Source of the DNA: Actinomycetota bacterium
Lineage (GTDB): Bacteria; Margulisbacteria; Marinamargulisbacteria; SXXA01
Length of the DNA stretch: 11,875 nucleotides
NCBI GenBank assembly: GCA_005791325.1
Contig: SXXA01000165.1
Location: 1 to 11,875, forward strand
Direction: 5' to 3'
Below, in pieces: positions 1 to 7,270 of the stretch (the stretch's first letter is position 1; each line of letters begins with the position of its first letter). The translations under genes and the position numbers were made by a program. The notes below the pieces were generated by a model. That model saw nothing but the letters and a program-made list of their open reading frames with translations. It searched no databases and was not told where the DNA came from.

Positions 1-171
1 AATTTCTTCACGATTGATTTCCGCATCATTTGCAATCGCTTGCAGGGCTTTGTCTCGATCCATTTTAACAAATGCATCAAATGCCTATTGAACATTTTCT
101 TCCACTCGGGTACTAACCGACAAAAATACCCGTTGCAAATAGTCGATTTCTTTATTCATTCGATACGACAT
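1..171 (-). pseudogene. phoU: phoU 5' part, interrupted by in-frame TAG; runs off window
   Basis: PhoU is the cytoplasmic negative regulator linking the Pst transporter to the PhoR kinase. The ATG at 171 has a near-perfect Shine-Dalgarno (AAGGAGG, 177-183, five-base spacing) and overlaps the end of the kinase gene by 20 bp. Translation gives MSYRMNKEIDYLQRV..., then a helix ending ENVQ, then TAG at 85-87. The same frame stays open to base 1 and continues AFDAFVKMDRDKAL... and NDAEINREEI. This fits the first two helices of PhoU, including the typical RD...A...I..D.EI pattern. PhoU is normally about 220 residues, so most lies outside the window. Its place after pstCAB and a PhoR-like gene supports the identity. 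The TAG is seen directly; whether it is a real nonsense mutation, a sequencing error or a recoded codon is open. Confidence 0.8.
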
Positions 172-1909
172 GAGAACCTCCTTTTTGTGGTGGAAATGTT
201 AAGGTCACCACCGTCCCTTGACCCCATTCACTGGTCACTTCAATACTTCCACCATGGGCATCCACAATGGTTTTAACAATTGCCAATCCCAACCCACCCC
301 CATCAACAGACTCATGTTTGGGGGTATCAATCCTAAAGAATGGGTCAAATACATAAGGCAAACTTTCGGACGGAATCCCAATCCCAAAATCCTGTATAAC
401 CAATGTTGGATCCGGTCGCTTATCAACAATCACCCGCACTTTTCCACCTGCCAACGAATATAAAATGGCATTTTTTAATAATTGAATCACCGCTTGTGAC
501 ACGGCAGCCCCATTCAATTTTGCTACCACAGGTGAGAATTGACAATCAAACAGAACCCCTTTGTCATCCGCCGTCGACTTCAAAATATCCACCACATCTT
601 GGCAAATTCCGTCCAATCGCTCATCCATGGTAACCCATTGTTGCATGGTTAAGGAATGTCTCAAGCGGGTTAAATACATCAAGTCGGCAACAATCGTTCT
701 GACCGATTTAATGGCAGCCTGTGCCACCGCCAAGTCAGGTGGCAACAACGGCCCCAGCGCATCATCCAAACGTGAAATGGGGCCTTTAATACGATTTGAT
801 ACATTGACAATTAACTGATGTTGTGCTAGGTCAAGCTCAATGGACTCGGTGATATCTCGTATCATGACAATTACATGCCCACTTTTGGCAATCGGGATGG
901 GAATGGCATCCACTTCGAAATACCGATCCTCCCGATCTCGAAACACCACCAGGCCTCGCTGATACATACCCTGAAGCCCGCGTCGTATGAGGGACATAAA
1001 TTGGCTATTTCGAACTTGTGATGAGATTGATTGACCCTCTAATGGCGCCACAATCTGTAAAAATCGACTGGCATTTTGGTTCGACAATTGAATGATCTCA
1101 TGGCGATCAATAACCATCAACCCATCTGATAAGTGATCTAACATCACTTGTTGCTGGGCATATTGCTCGCGCAAATCAACCACTTGGGACAACAAGAATC
1201 GGATGTTGGTCTGAAGGGATTCTTGCAAGGGTTTAAGCATGTCCCATTCTGGTTCCGGTATCCCCCAGTGACGATGGGTGGAAACGGCTTGGTCCACCGC
1301 TTGTTTCAAATCATCAATGGCACCGCCCATCTGTCGAGACCGCCACCACATCACCATCCCCATTATGACCCACACACCCAGCCCCACCCCACCCCATCGA
1401 ATGGCATGGGCCCACACTGCCTGATGAACCCGCCGCATTGACACACCCAACTCGATTAATGCCCCCACTTCCCCATTCAAAATAATGGGTGCCACCACAT
1501 ACAAAACGCTCTCTTGGCTCACCCGATTGTGTCGGATGGCAACCCCCACGTGACCCTGAATCGCGGTTTTTACCTCGTGCCGATTCAAAGCAACCATGGC
1601 ATTGGGTGATGGCATGGTGGAAGCCCATCTCTGACCCGTGGGTGTAAATACTTGCACCGATTCCCCCAACCGAATCGATACCGAGTTCAAACTCTCGTGT
1701 AGTGCCATCTGTCTCTCGGGACTTTGCTCAAACGATCGAATGGGCCCCATTAAGCGTTCAATTAAAATGGCTTCGTGTTCCAATTGCGCAATTAAATCTT
1801 GCTTGGCTAGCTCATATAAATCACGAAGCGCGACACCCAAGACCGCCGTCAACCCCAATCCTGTAACCAATAATAACGGCCACATCCATCGTATACGAGT
1901 CATCATCAT
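152..1909 (-). CDS. PhoR-like sensor histidine kinase with degenerate phosphoacceptor motif
   Basis: Inner-membrane sensor of the PhoR type, 585 residues. Layout: membrane segment ~9-27, extracytoplasmic sensor ~30-170, second membrane segment ~172-189, coiled linker ~195-250, PAS domain ~252-356, DHp helices ~360-420, HATPase domain ~465-573. The ATP site looks complete: N box around Asn480, DFGIGI at 507-512, GGGLGL at 537-542. The H box does not: the usual NVSHELRTP reads NVSNRIKGP, so the phosphoacceptor His is Asn372, the following Glu is Arg and the Thr needed for phosphatase activity is Gly. Known family logic predicts no normal autophosphorylation. The gene starts four bases inside pstB (ATGA overlap), with AGGAAG upstream of three consecutive ATGs. 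The pst context supports a role in phosphate signalling. No response regulator gene is in the window. It may be a regulatory pseudokinase or an adaptor. Confidence 0.85.
   Translation of the reverse strand: MMMTRIRWMWPLLLVTGLGLTAVLGVALRDLYELAKQDLIAQLEHEAILIERLMGPIRSFEQSPERQMALHESLNSVSIRLGESVQVFTPTGQRWASTMPSPNAMVALNRHEVKTAIQGHVGVAIRHNRVSQESVLYVVAPIILNGEVGALIELGVSMRRVHQAVWAHAIRWGGVGLGVWVIMGMVMWWRSRQMGGAIDDLKQAVDQAVSTHRHWGIPEPEWDMLKPLQESLQTNIRFLLSQVVDLREQYAQQQVMLDHLSDGLMVIDRHEIIQLSNQNASRFLQIVAPLEGQSISSQVRNSQFMSLIRRGLQGMYQRGLVVFRDREDRYFEVDAIPIPIAKSGHVIVMIRDITESIELDLAQHQLIVNVSNRIKGPISRLDDALGPLLPPDLAVAQAAIKSVRTIVADLMYLTRLRHSLTMQQWVTMDERLDGICQDVVDILKSTADDKGVLFDCQFSPVVAKLNGAAVSQAVIQLLKNAILYSLAGGKVRVIVDKRPDPTLVIQDFGIGIPSESLPYVFDPFFRIDTPKHESVDGGGLGLAIVKTIVDAHGGSIEVTSEWGQGTVVTLTFPPQKGGSHVVSNE
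177..183 (-). promoter_or_regulatory. Shine-Dalgarno of phoU
   Basis: Read on the minus strand this is AAGGAGG, five bases before the ATG at 171. It lies inside the 3' end of the kinase gene and fixes the phoU start. It suggests phoU is meant to be well translated despite the stop at codon 29. Confidence 0.75.
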
Positions 1910-2670
1910 CCGAACTTCCTAGATAAATATTCTTCAGTACGGGGATCATCTGGTACCGTAAACAATTTTTGGGTTGTGCCATATTCAACCAACTCTCCAG
2001 CCAAGAAAAAAGCCGTGTAGTCAGACACCCTCGACGCCTGCCCAATATTATGGGTCACCATAATAATACTCACCGATTCTTTTAATTCAGCAATTAAATC
2101 TTCGATGTGAGATGTGGATTTGGGGTCCAATGCCGATGTCGGCTCATCCAGTAATAACACACTGGGATCCATGGCCAACGCCCGAGCAATACACAATCGC
2201 TGTTGCTGTCCACCGGATAAAAAGGCACCCTTCCGGTGCAACGAATCTTTTACCTCATGCCATAAACCGGCTTTTAGTAGTGAGGTTTCAACAATTTGTG
2301 ATGACTCCGATTTGGCAAGCCGAATGCCATTTAATCGATACCCCGCCACCACATTTTCGAAAATACTCATGGTAGGAAAAGGGTTAGGCCGCTGAAACAC
2401 CATTCCCACTTGACGCCGTATCAACATGGGATTCACCGAAAATATATTTTGATTAAATAACACAATATCACCCGATACTTGAATCGATGGAACCAACTCA
2501 TGTAACCGATTCATACACCGTATAAACGTGGTTTTTCCACACCCCGAAGGACCCATGATACTGGTAACGGTATTGGCAAAAAAATCCATGGATATGCCCC
2601 GAATGATGGCATCCACCCCAATACTCACCCTTAAATCAATCACTCGAAACGTTGTTGGCACTGACATCAT
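1906..2670 (-). CDS. pstB: Phosphate ABC transporter ATP-binding protein PstB
   Basis: Cytoplasmic ATPase that powers PstCA phosphate import; 254 residues, normal for the family. Walker A is GPSGCGKT at 40-47, the Q loop lies in VFQRPNPFP near 91-99 (PNPFP is typical of PstB), the ABC signature is LSGGQQQ at 151-157, Walker B is LLLDEP at 172-177, and the switch His is in VTHN at 205-208. All catalytic motifs look intact. The start overlaps the pstA stop (ATGATG over TGA) and lacks a strong ribosome site, so it probably depends on translational coupling; the second ATG at 2667 is an equal candidate. It ends overlapping the kinase gene by four bases. Confidence 0.97.
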   Translation of the reverse strand: MMSVPTTFRVIDLRVSIGVDAIIRGISMDFFANTVTSIMGPSGCGKTTFIRCMNRLHELVPSIQVSGDIVLFNQNIFSVNPMLIRRQVGMVFQRPNPFPTMSIFENVVAGYRLNGIRLAKSESSQIVETSLLKAGLWHEVKDSLHRKGAFLSGGQQQRLCIARALAMDPSVLLLDEPTSALDPKSTSHIEDLIAELKESVSIIMVTHNIGQASRVSDYTAFFLAGELVEYGTTQKLFTVPDDPRTEEYLSRKFG

Positions 2671-3515
2671 CGTTTAAACACCCATCTGGTTCCCACACTT
2701 AATACAAAACAAAATAAAATCAATACCAAAGAAGCACCCCATCCAATCTGTTGCCAATCGGCGTAAGGGCTGGTGGCATAATTGTAAATCAATATTGGCA
2801 TGGATTGAACAGGCTGAAATATGGAAATCACCAAAAAAGGACTGCCAAACGCGGTAAACAATAAGGGGGCTGTCTCACCCGAAATCCGAGAAACCCCCAA
2901 TAATGACCCCGTTAAAATACCATTTAAGGCACATGGAATCACCACCTTAATGGTGGTTCTAAAAGGCGATACCCCCAAGGCCAAGGAGGCCTCTCTCATG
3001 GTAGTGGGTACCCGCCTAACGGCCTCTTCGACCGCCCGAATGACAATTGGCAACATAATCATTGACAGGGCAACGGCACCCGACACCGCCGAAAATTGAC
3101 CCATTGGCACAACCACCCATAAATAAGCCATAATACCAAATAAAATAGAGGGGATCGATTGAATACCATCTACCGACACTTGTGCCCATTTAACCAATGG
3201 GTGTAACGGGTGCTCTGCCATGGCCACGCCACACCAAATTCCAACAGGTATCGATATGAGACTGGCCAAAACTGTGAGCATCAATGTACCTAAAATGGCA
3301 TTCAAAATCCCAGAGTGACTCGCCCCTGGTGGCTGAGGCAAATGGGTGAAAAATGACCAATTAATAACCGATATACCCTGTTGAATTACAAACCCAATGA
3401 TGGTCGTTAATAACAACACCACCCCCAACGCCACCCCCACTAATATCAGTTTAAATAAGCGATCCTGCAACACCCGTCGACTCAACTTGGCATCAGTACC
3501 CAGGCTGGAATGCAT
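2667..3515 (-). CDS. pstA: Phosphate ABC transporter permease PstA
   Basis: One of the two inner-membrane permease subunits of the high-affinity phosphate importer; 282 residues. After a short cytoplasmic N-terminus there is a long hydrophobic segment (~21-45), then several more. The EAA coupling motif that contacts PstB is visible around 173-194 (MREASLALGVSPFRTTIKV). The periplasmic stretch HLPQPPGASHSGILNAILGT is typical of PstA, where a Gly-rich segment precedes the permease core. The ATG overlaps the pstC stop (TAATG) and the stop overlaps pstB, as expected for strictly coupled expression of a heteromeric complex. Confidence 0.95.
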   Translation of the reverse strand: MHSSLGTDAKLSRRVLQDRLFKLILVGVALGVVLLLTTIIGFVIQQGISVINWSFFTHLPQPPGASHSGILNAILGTLMLTVLASLISIPVGIWCGVAMAEHPLHPLVKWAQVSVDGIQSIPSILFGIMAYLWVVVPMGQFSAVSGAVALSMIMLPIVIRAVEEAVRRVPTTMREASLALGVSPFRTTIKVVIPCALNGILTGSLLGVSRISGETAPLLFTAFGSPFLVISIFQPVQSMPILIYNYATSPYADWQQIGWGASLVLILFCFVLSVGTRWVFKR

Positions 3516-4372
3516 TAGCTTTGTTTCCTTATTATATACCGCCCCAACATCCCTGCTGCCAAACTTAAGGCCAATAAAATCAACCCCAAATGAATCAGAT
3601 GGGCCACCACCACTGGATCACTGGTTTCACCAAATTCACTGGCAATCAGACTCGCAATGGTATTGGTGGGGTCAAATAAATGGGTAGGCAAATGGTTGGC
3701 ATTGCCCACCACCATGGTAACCGCCATGGTCTCCCCAATCGCACGACCAAACCCGAGCATAATCGCCGATCCGATACCCGGTAGTGAGATCGGCCATACA
3801 ATATGTCTCACTACCTCCAGCGGTGTGGCACCCAAAGCCAATGCCCCCTCTTTTAATTCCGCCGACACGGTGGCAACAGATTCTCGAATAAGAGACGCAG
3901 TGAGGGGAATCATCATGGTCGCCAATACCACCGAACCCGAAAACAATCCCACTCCATATGGTGCCACCCCCAGCCACATCTCGATATTTCTAACCGCTGG
4001 CACCATGACCATCAACCCCCAAAAGCCAAAAATGACGGATGGTACACTGGCTAATAAGTCCAAAACCCACTGTGACATGACCGCAATTGGCCCAGTGGTA
4101 AAATAATAGCCCGTAAATAACCCTATGGCCAACGCAACGGGAATGGCCAAGCAGAGTGCCAATAGGGTCGTCACCACACTTCCCAAAATAAAGACCCCCC
4201 CACCGTACACATGATGCACCGGATCCCATGTCAATTGAGTGTAAAACCCCCACCCTGCTTGTTGAAACGAGGATGAGGCTCCCCACATTAAAGTAAATGC
4301 CATTCCCCCTACCAAGGTAATTAAAAAAGCAGGTGCAACCAATAACCCAATTTTAAACCAACGATCTGTCAT
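3515..4372 (-). CDS. pstC: Phosphate ABC transporter permease PstC
   Basis: Partner permease of PstA; 285 residues with about six membrane segments beginning at ~8-29. The EAA coupling loop lies at ~172-194 (ELKEGALALGATPLEVVRHI), followed by GRAIGETMAVTMVVGN, a highly conserved PstC signature. The ATG at 4372 lies 22 bases downstream of a tRNA gene, leaving almost no room for a separate promoter, and no strong Shine-Dalgarno is visible (GAG eight bases upstream at best). No pstS (phosphate-binding protein) precedes it, unlike the common pstSCAB order, so the binding protein must be elsewhere or replaced. Confidence 0.95.
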   Translation of the reverse strand: MTDRWFKIGLLVAPAFLITLVGGMAFTLMWGASSSFQQAGWGFYTQLTWDPVHHVYGGGVFILGSVVTTLLALCLAIPVALAIGLFTGYYFTTGPIAVMSQWVLDLLASVPSVIFGFWGLMVMVPAVRNIEMWLGVAPYGVGLFSGSVVLATMMIPLTASLIRESVATVSAELKEGALALGATPLEVVRHIVWPISLPGIGSAIMLGFGRAIGETMAVTMVVGNANHLPTHLFDPTNTIASLIASEFGETSDPVVVAHLIHLGLILLALSLAAGMLGRYIIRKQS

Positions 4373-4394
4373 GTCATTCTCAATTATTATAAAA

Positions 4395-4470
4395 TGGAGC
4401 CGACAATGGGACTTGAACCCACGACCTACTCATTACGAATGAGTTGCTCTACCAACTGAGCTACATCGGC
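4395..4470 (-). tRNA. tRNA-Thr (anticodon CGT), CCA encoded
   Basis: A complete 76-nt cloverleaf can be folded by hand on the minus strand: seven-pair acceptor stem (GCCGATG with TGTCGGC, two wobble pairs), D arm GCTC/GAGC with loop AGTTGGTA, anticodon stem ACTCA/TGAGT with loop TTCGTAA, variable loop AGGTC, T arm GTGGG/CCCAT with loop TTCAAGT, then T and an encoded CCA. The anticodon at 4435-4437 is CGT, reading the threonine codon ACG. It sits between amj and pstC, with its own promoter just upstream and pstC starting 22 bases after the CCA. Confidence 0.97.
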
Positions 4471-4492
4471 TAAAATAGGATGAAACGAGGGA

Positions 4493-4520
4493 ATCATATC
4501 ATACCCATTTATAACGGCAA
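4493..4520 (-). promoter_or_regulatory. Sigma-70-type promoter for tRNA-Thr (and possibly pst operon)
   Basis: On the minus strand TTGCCG (4515-4520) and TATGAT (4493-4498) are separated by 16 bases, and TG one base before the hexamer makes it an extended -10. Expected transcription starts near 4486, about 16 bases before the mature tRNA. There is no clear terminator between tRNA and pstC, only a TTTT, so readthrough into pstCAB is possible. The -35 begins directly behind the amj stop. I see no clear PhoB-box repeat here. Confidence 0.7.
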
Positions 4521-4526
4521 GACATC

Positions 4527-5351
4527 CTAACTTAATCCCCAGTTTGCCACCAATCGGGCCACCACCATGATGTACCAAGTAAAAGGAATCAATAATAGTT
4601 GAGAAAAAACCAGAATCCCAATCAATCTCCCCACTTGCAAAAATACCACCACACTTTTTAAGTGTGCCATGGGGCGGTCTCCCCGATTCACCTGATCAGT
4701 AATACGGGCACCGGCTGGGTCCACAAACATCACCAGCAGGATGGTGGCAATCCCATTGACCAGCCCTGATAGTTGAATGGCTGTAGCCCGAAATTCAGGC
4801 AACATGGCCCCCGCTAACAAGGAACACAATACCCCAATGGTATAAACAGGGGTGACGATCATATTCATCACCAAAAACCGCCTTGGCAACCCCACCAACT
4901 TGATTTGTCCCAACATATTCCAGCTTGGAATCGTCACCATCCTTGCCAGCTTGGGCCAATTACGTGGAATTAGGAGCTGCCACAACAAGCGTGGCATGGA
5001 ACCGTGGTGGGCAAAGTGCTGAATTGCCGTTGCAAACCATCGAATAGCCGTTGGTGTCACCAGAATACCCAATAGGGTCCCCAAACACGCGCTCCCAATA
5101 ATCAAGCGAAATGAATATTCTAAGTGACGAATCGAATCGGGGGATCCCGATAGAATCGCGGCATCGACCATTGCACCCAATAAAGGGGCTTGTATCATGT
5201 TAGACAATCGTGAAATGAGTAGAGTCGACGTAACAAATGACATGGCAATTGCCAGCTGCTGAGTGCGAACACCTGCCCATCTCATGGAATAGGCCAAGGT
5301 CTCGACCCAATGAATAATCATGGTAAATAGGGCTACAATGACGATCATCAT
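4527..5351 (-). CDS. amj: Lipid II flippase Amj family (DUF2837)
   Basis: Amj is a polytopic inner-membrane protein that can replace MurJ in moving lipid II across the membrane for peptidoglycan synthesis. The product is 274 residues, the usual family length. The N-terminal region carries the recognisable block HWVETLAYSMRWAGVRT (14-30), then SRLSNMIQAPLLGAMVDAA (48-66), which closely follows what I recall of the Bacillus subtilis protein. About six hydrophobic segments are visible. The start overlaps the phosphatase stop by four bases (ATGA), so it is the last gene of the queF-trmH-gph-amj unit. It ends in TAG. No MurJ is in the window, so whether it is the main or a backup flippase is unknown. 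Confidence 0.85.
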   Translation of the reverse strand: MMIVIVALFTMIIHWVETLAYSMRWAGVRTQQLAIAMSFVTSTLLISRLSNMIQAPLLGAMVDAAILSGSPDSIRHLEYSFRLIIGSACLGTLLGILVTPTAIRWFATAIQHFAHHGSMPRLLWQLLIPRNWPKLARMVTIPSWNMLGQIKLVGLPRRFLVMNMIVTPVYTIGVLCSLLAGAMLPEFRATAIQLSGLVNGIATILLVMFVDPAGARITDQVNRGDRPMAHLKSVVVFLQVGRLIGILVFSQLLLIPFTWYIMVVARLVANWGLS

Positions 5352-6004
5352 CCAAACGTTGGGTTCATGATAACCCCCACCGCCTCACTAAACGTAGTGG
5401 CCATCACGGTTGGCTGATATACCCCCAACTCATCCGACGAACGATACCCATAGGTCACCGCAATCGTAGCCACATTCGCCCCACGGCCAGCCAATATATC
5501 GGTGTCCGCATCCCCCACCATCACCGTGGTGGCAGGCGAGGCGCCCATCTCTTGCATCAGTGCCAATAAGCCATCGGGATTGGGTTTGTGACACCCATAC
5601 GTATCGGGCCCCGCCACCTTTACAAACCAATGCATGGCACCAATGGTATGGAGTAGATGATGGGCACTCCGTTCCGGCTTGTTGGTTAATACACCCAGTG
5701 TAATCCCCGCCTGACGCAACGTAGTCAAGCCAGATTCAACCCCAGGAAACAAGGAGGATGTGAGATGGGCATGATCACGATAATACTCCCCGTAACGCTG
5801 CTTTAAACGCACCAAATCACAAGTTACCCCCTTCGTTGCCAACACCAATAAGTCATCAACCCCTCCCCCAATAAACCCCAACAACTCATGACGTTCAACC
5901 CTAGGCAACCCCATATCATGTAAGGCCCTGTTCAGGGTAACATGCATGTCACCAAGGGTATCAACCAAAGTCCCATCCAAATCAAAAATAGCTGTTTTAA
6001 TCAT
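5348..6004 (-). CDS. gph: HAD-family hydrolase, phosphoglycolate phosphatase (Gph) type
   Basis: Cytoplasmic phosphatase of the haloacid dehalogenase superfamily, 218 residues. Motif I is FDLDGTLVDT with nucleophile Asp8 and acid/base Asp10; the helical cap follows (~18-80); motif II Thr is in GVLTNKP; motif III Lys is in GCHKPNPDG; motif IV is MVGDADTD. All catalytic residues are present. The fold and length match Gph-like enzymes, which remove 2-phosphoglycolate, but the substrate of this group cannot be fixed by sequence; PpaX- or other sugar-phosphate-type activity is possible. The ATG overlaps the end of the trmH-like gene by eight bases and its stop overlaps the amj start. Confidence 0.9.
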   Translation of the reverse strand: MIKTAIFDLDGTLVDTLGDMHVTLNRALHDMGLPRVERHELLGFIGGGVDDLLVLATKGVTCDLVRLKQRYGEYYRDHAHLTSSLFPGVESGLTTLRQAGITLGVLTNKPERSAHHLLHTIGAMHWFVKVAGPDTYGCHKPNPDGLLALMQEMGASPATTVMVGDADTDILAGRGANVATIAVTYGYRSSDELGVYQPTVMATTFSEAVGVIMNPTFG

Positions 6005-6653
6005 TAAAAACCCCCAAATAAGGTCGATCCGGAACCGTATTCACAGGTGTGTCGATGGTTTTAAATGTCTGCAACAAAGCCGCTTGTTCGGTTGGAGACA
6101 AGGCAAATGCAATCCCAGATTGTTGTCGCTGCCGGGTCAACTCCGCCACCATTAAGGCCGTTGTCACAGATAAATTTAAACTTTGCACCATCCCCCGCAT
6201 GGGAATAGAAAGCGTGCAGTCCGCCATTTGCAATGCCGTAGCGGATACCCCATCGTGTTCATTGCCCAACACAAGCGCCACTTTGGGACAGCTTCCCAAG
6301 GATGCGTCGTACACATTGGTTGAGCCTTCTATGGCGGTGACCGCAATGGTATATCCCCCCTGTTTAAGTTCGGAAAGTGCCTTTTGGGTGCTAGTATGGG
6401 TGGTGAGAGTCAACCATTTGGCGACCGACGTGGATGTGGATTGGGTCTTTTTTTTGGGATTAAACCCCGGTTGGGTTTCAAATACAAAATGAATCGTTTG
6501 AATACCAAATGCATCACAAGTTCGAAGTACCGCCCCAGCATTGTGAGGGTCTGATATATTTTCTAATACCACCACAAGACCCGATTGACGACGAGACACC
6601 ACGTCTTTTAAGCGGGTATGCCGACGCGATTCACCCAGCGGTTCAGTGATCAT
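5997..6653 (-). CDS. TrmH-type tRNA/rRNA 2'-O-methyltransferase (SPOUT)
   Basis: SAM-dependent SPOUT methyltransferase acting on ribose 2'-OH. It has the three family motifs: VLENISDPHNAGAVLRTCDA (motif 1, catalytic Arg in the LRT segment), ALVLGNEHDGVS (motif 2) and IPMRGMVQSLNLSVTTAL (motif 3, knotted SAM site). The N-terminal SRRQSGLVVVLEN resembles TrmH, which makes Gm18 in tRNAs, more than RlmB, which has an extra N-terminal domain. I chose the ATG at 6653 because it overlaps queF by only 11 bases and starts close to the first conserved block (218 residues). An ATG at 6707 has a better ribosome site (GGGGGA, five-base gap) but would overlap queF by 65 bases; a GTG at 6719 is also in frame. 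The stop overlaps the phosphatase gene by eight bases. Confidence 0.88.
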   Translation of the reverse strand: MITEPLGESRRHTRLKDVVSRRQSGLVVVLENISDPHNAGAVLRTCDAFGIQTIHFVFETQPGFNPKKKTQSTSTSVAKWLTLTTHTSTQKALSELKQGGYTIAVTAIEGSTNVYDASLGSCPKVALVLGNEHDGVSATALQMADCTLSIPMRGMVQSLNLSVTTALMVAELTRQRQQSGIAFALSPTEQAALLQTFKTIDTPVNTVPDRPYLGVFND

Positions 6654-7062
6654 GGGATGGATGATTGGTTGACGCCAAATCCCCATAAAGTCGGGTGCAT
6701 CGTGCATGAATTCCCCCACGTGGCAAATAAATGGTCTCGATTTTTAAGCCAACTGGACGTAACAAGGCCATCAGATCATCATGCAACCGAGCGGTGGCCA
6801 ATTCTTGATAAATCCCCACATTTCGAAAAGAAATCAAATAATATTTCAATGATTTGAGCTCAACAATCCGATCATTGGGAACATAGGTCATTTTAAATGT
6901 TCCAAAATCCGGCAATCCAGAAAAGGGGCACACACACGACCATTCCGGGGTTTCATATTCCACCACTTGATGCCCGCCATGGTACGGAATGAACTCTAAT
7001 AAATCAGTGCGTATGGCGTCTGGCTCTAAAAATGGTAACAACATCCCTTCTGCAACTGGCAT
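6643..7062 (-). CDS. queF: NADPH-dependent 7-cyano-7-deazaguanine reductase QueF (short form)
   Basis: QueF reduces preQ0 to preQ1 in queuosine synthesis, a wobble modification of tRNAs with GUN anticodons. The product is 139 residues, the short single-domain type. Seen: catalytic Cys45 in CVCPFSGLPDFG with Asp52, the QueF signature VELKSLKYYL (67-76), SFRNVGIYQE with Glu87, and RGGI near the C-terminus. The residue before Glu87 is Gln86, where the family almost always has His. The ATG at 7062 is preferred over the in-frame GTG at 7068 because AAGGAG (7068-7073) stands five bases before the ATG and would overlap the GTG. It is the first gene of the unit that continues into trmH, gph and amj. 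Confidence 0.93.
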   Translation of the reverse strand: MPVAEGMLLPFLEPDAIRTDLLEFIPYHGGHQVVEYETPEWSCVCPFSGLPDFGTFKMTYVPNDRIVELKSLKYYLISFRNVGIYQELATARLHDDLMALLRPVGLKIETIYLPRGGIHARCTRLYGDLASTNHPSHDH

Positions 7063-7067
7063 ACCCA

Positions 7068-7073
7068 CTCCTT
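7068..7073 (-). promoter_or_regulatory. Shine-Dalgarno deciding the queF start
   Basis: Minus-strand AAGGAG with a five-base gap to the ATG at 7062; it overlaps the alternative GTG at 7068, which it rules out. Confidence 0.7.
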
Positions 7074-7096
7074 ATCCAATGGTAACAAGGGAAGCG

Positions 7097-7105
7097 ATCA
7101 TATCA
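7097..7105 (-). promoter_or_regulatory. Extended -10 promoter for queF-trmH-gph-amj
   Basis: Minus-strand TGATATGAT, identical to the extended -10 before the tRNA gene, lies 35 bases upstream of the queF ATG. No good -35 is seen at 16-18 bases, which extended -10 promoters tolerate. The leader would be only about 28 bases, too short for a preQ1 riboswitch. Confidence 0.5.
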
Positions 7106-7270
7106 CTGCCGGATCAATCTTAGAAGTATCGCACGTTTGATACAACCGACTCACCCATATGACCCCACTTCCATGTTGCCGTGTCATCTGCCATCTTTCC
7201 TTTGGCATTCCCCGCATCATAGTGTAGAGTACCAATATGATATGGTTTATATCCCAATCAGGACATACCA

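Noticed and set aside
1148..1628. Long ORFs on both strands within the kinase gene (for example 1314-1628 and 1148-1441)
   Set aside because: They are shadow frames of the 585-codon kinase with low-complexity His/Pro/Gly-rich products and no ribosome sites.
3657..4106. Plus-strand ORF of 149 codons opposite pstC
   Set aside because: Antisense to an intact, strongly conserved permease gene; composition follows the complementary codon pattern and no motif is visible.
4373..4394. Terminator between tRNA-Thr and pstC
   Set aside because: There is only a TTTT run after the CCA and no hairpin apart from the tRNA itself, so no terminator can be claimed.
7063..7096. preQ1 riboswitch upstream of queF
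   Set aside because: The leader from the likely start to the ribosome site is under 30 bases and shows no stem plus pseudoknot partner.
7236..7246. Possible plus-strand -10 (TATGAT / TGATATGGT) for the fkbM-like gene
   Set aside because: No acceptable -35 at 16-18 bases and two competing hexamers; AT-rich near-palindrome could occur by chance, so not listed as a feature.
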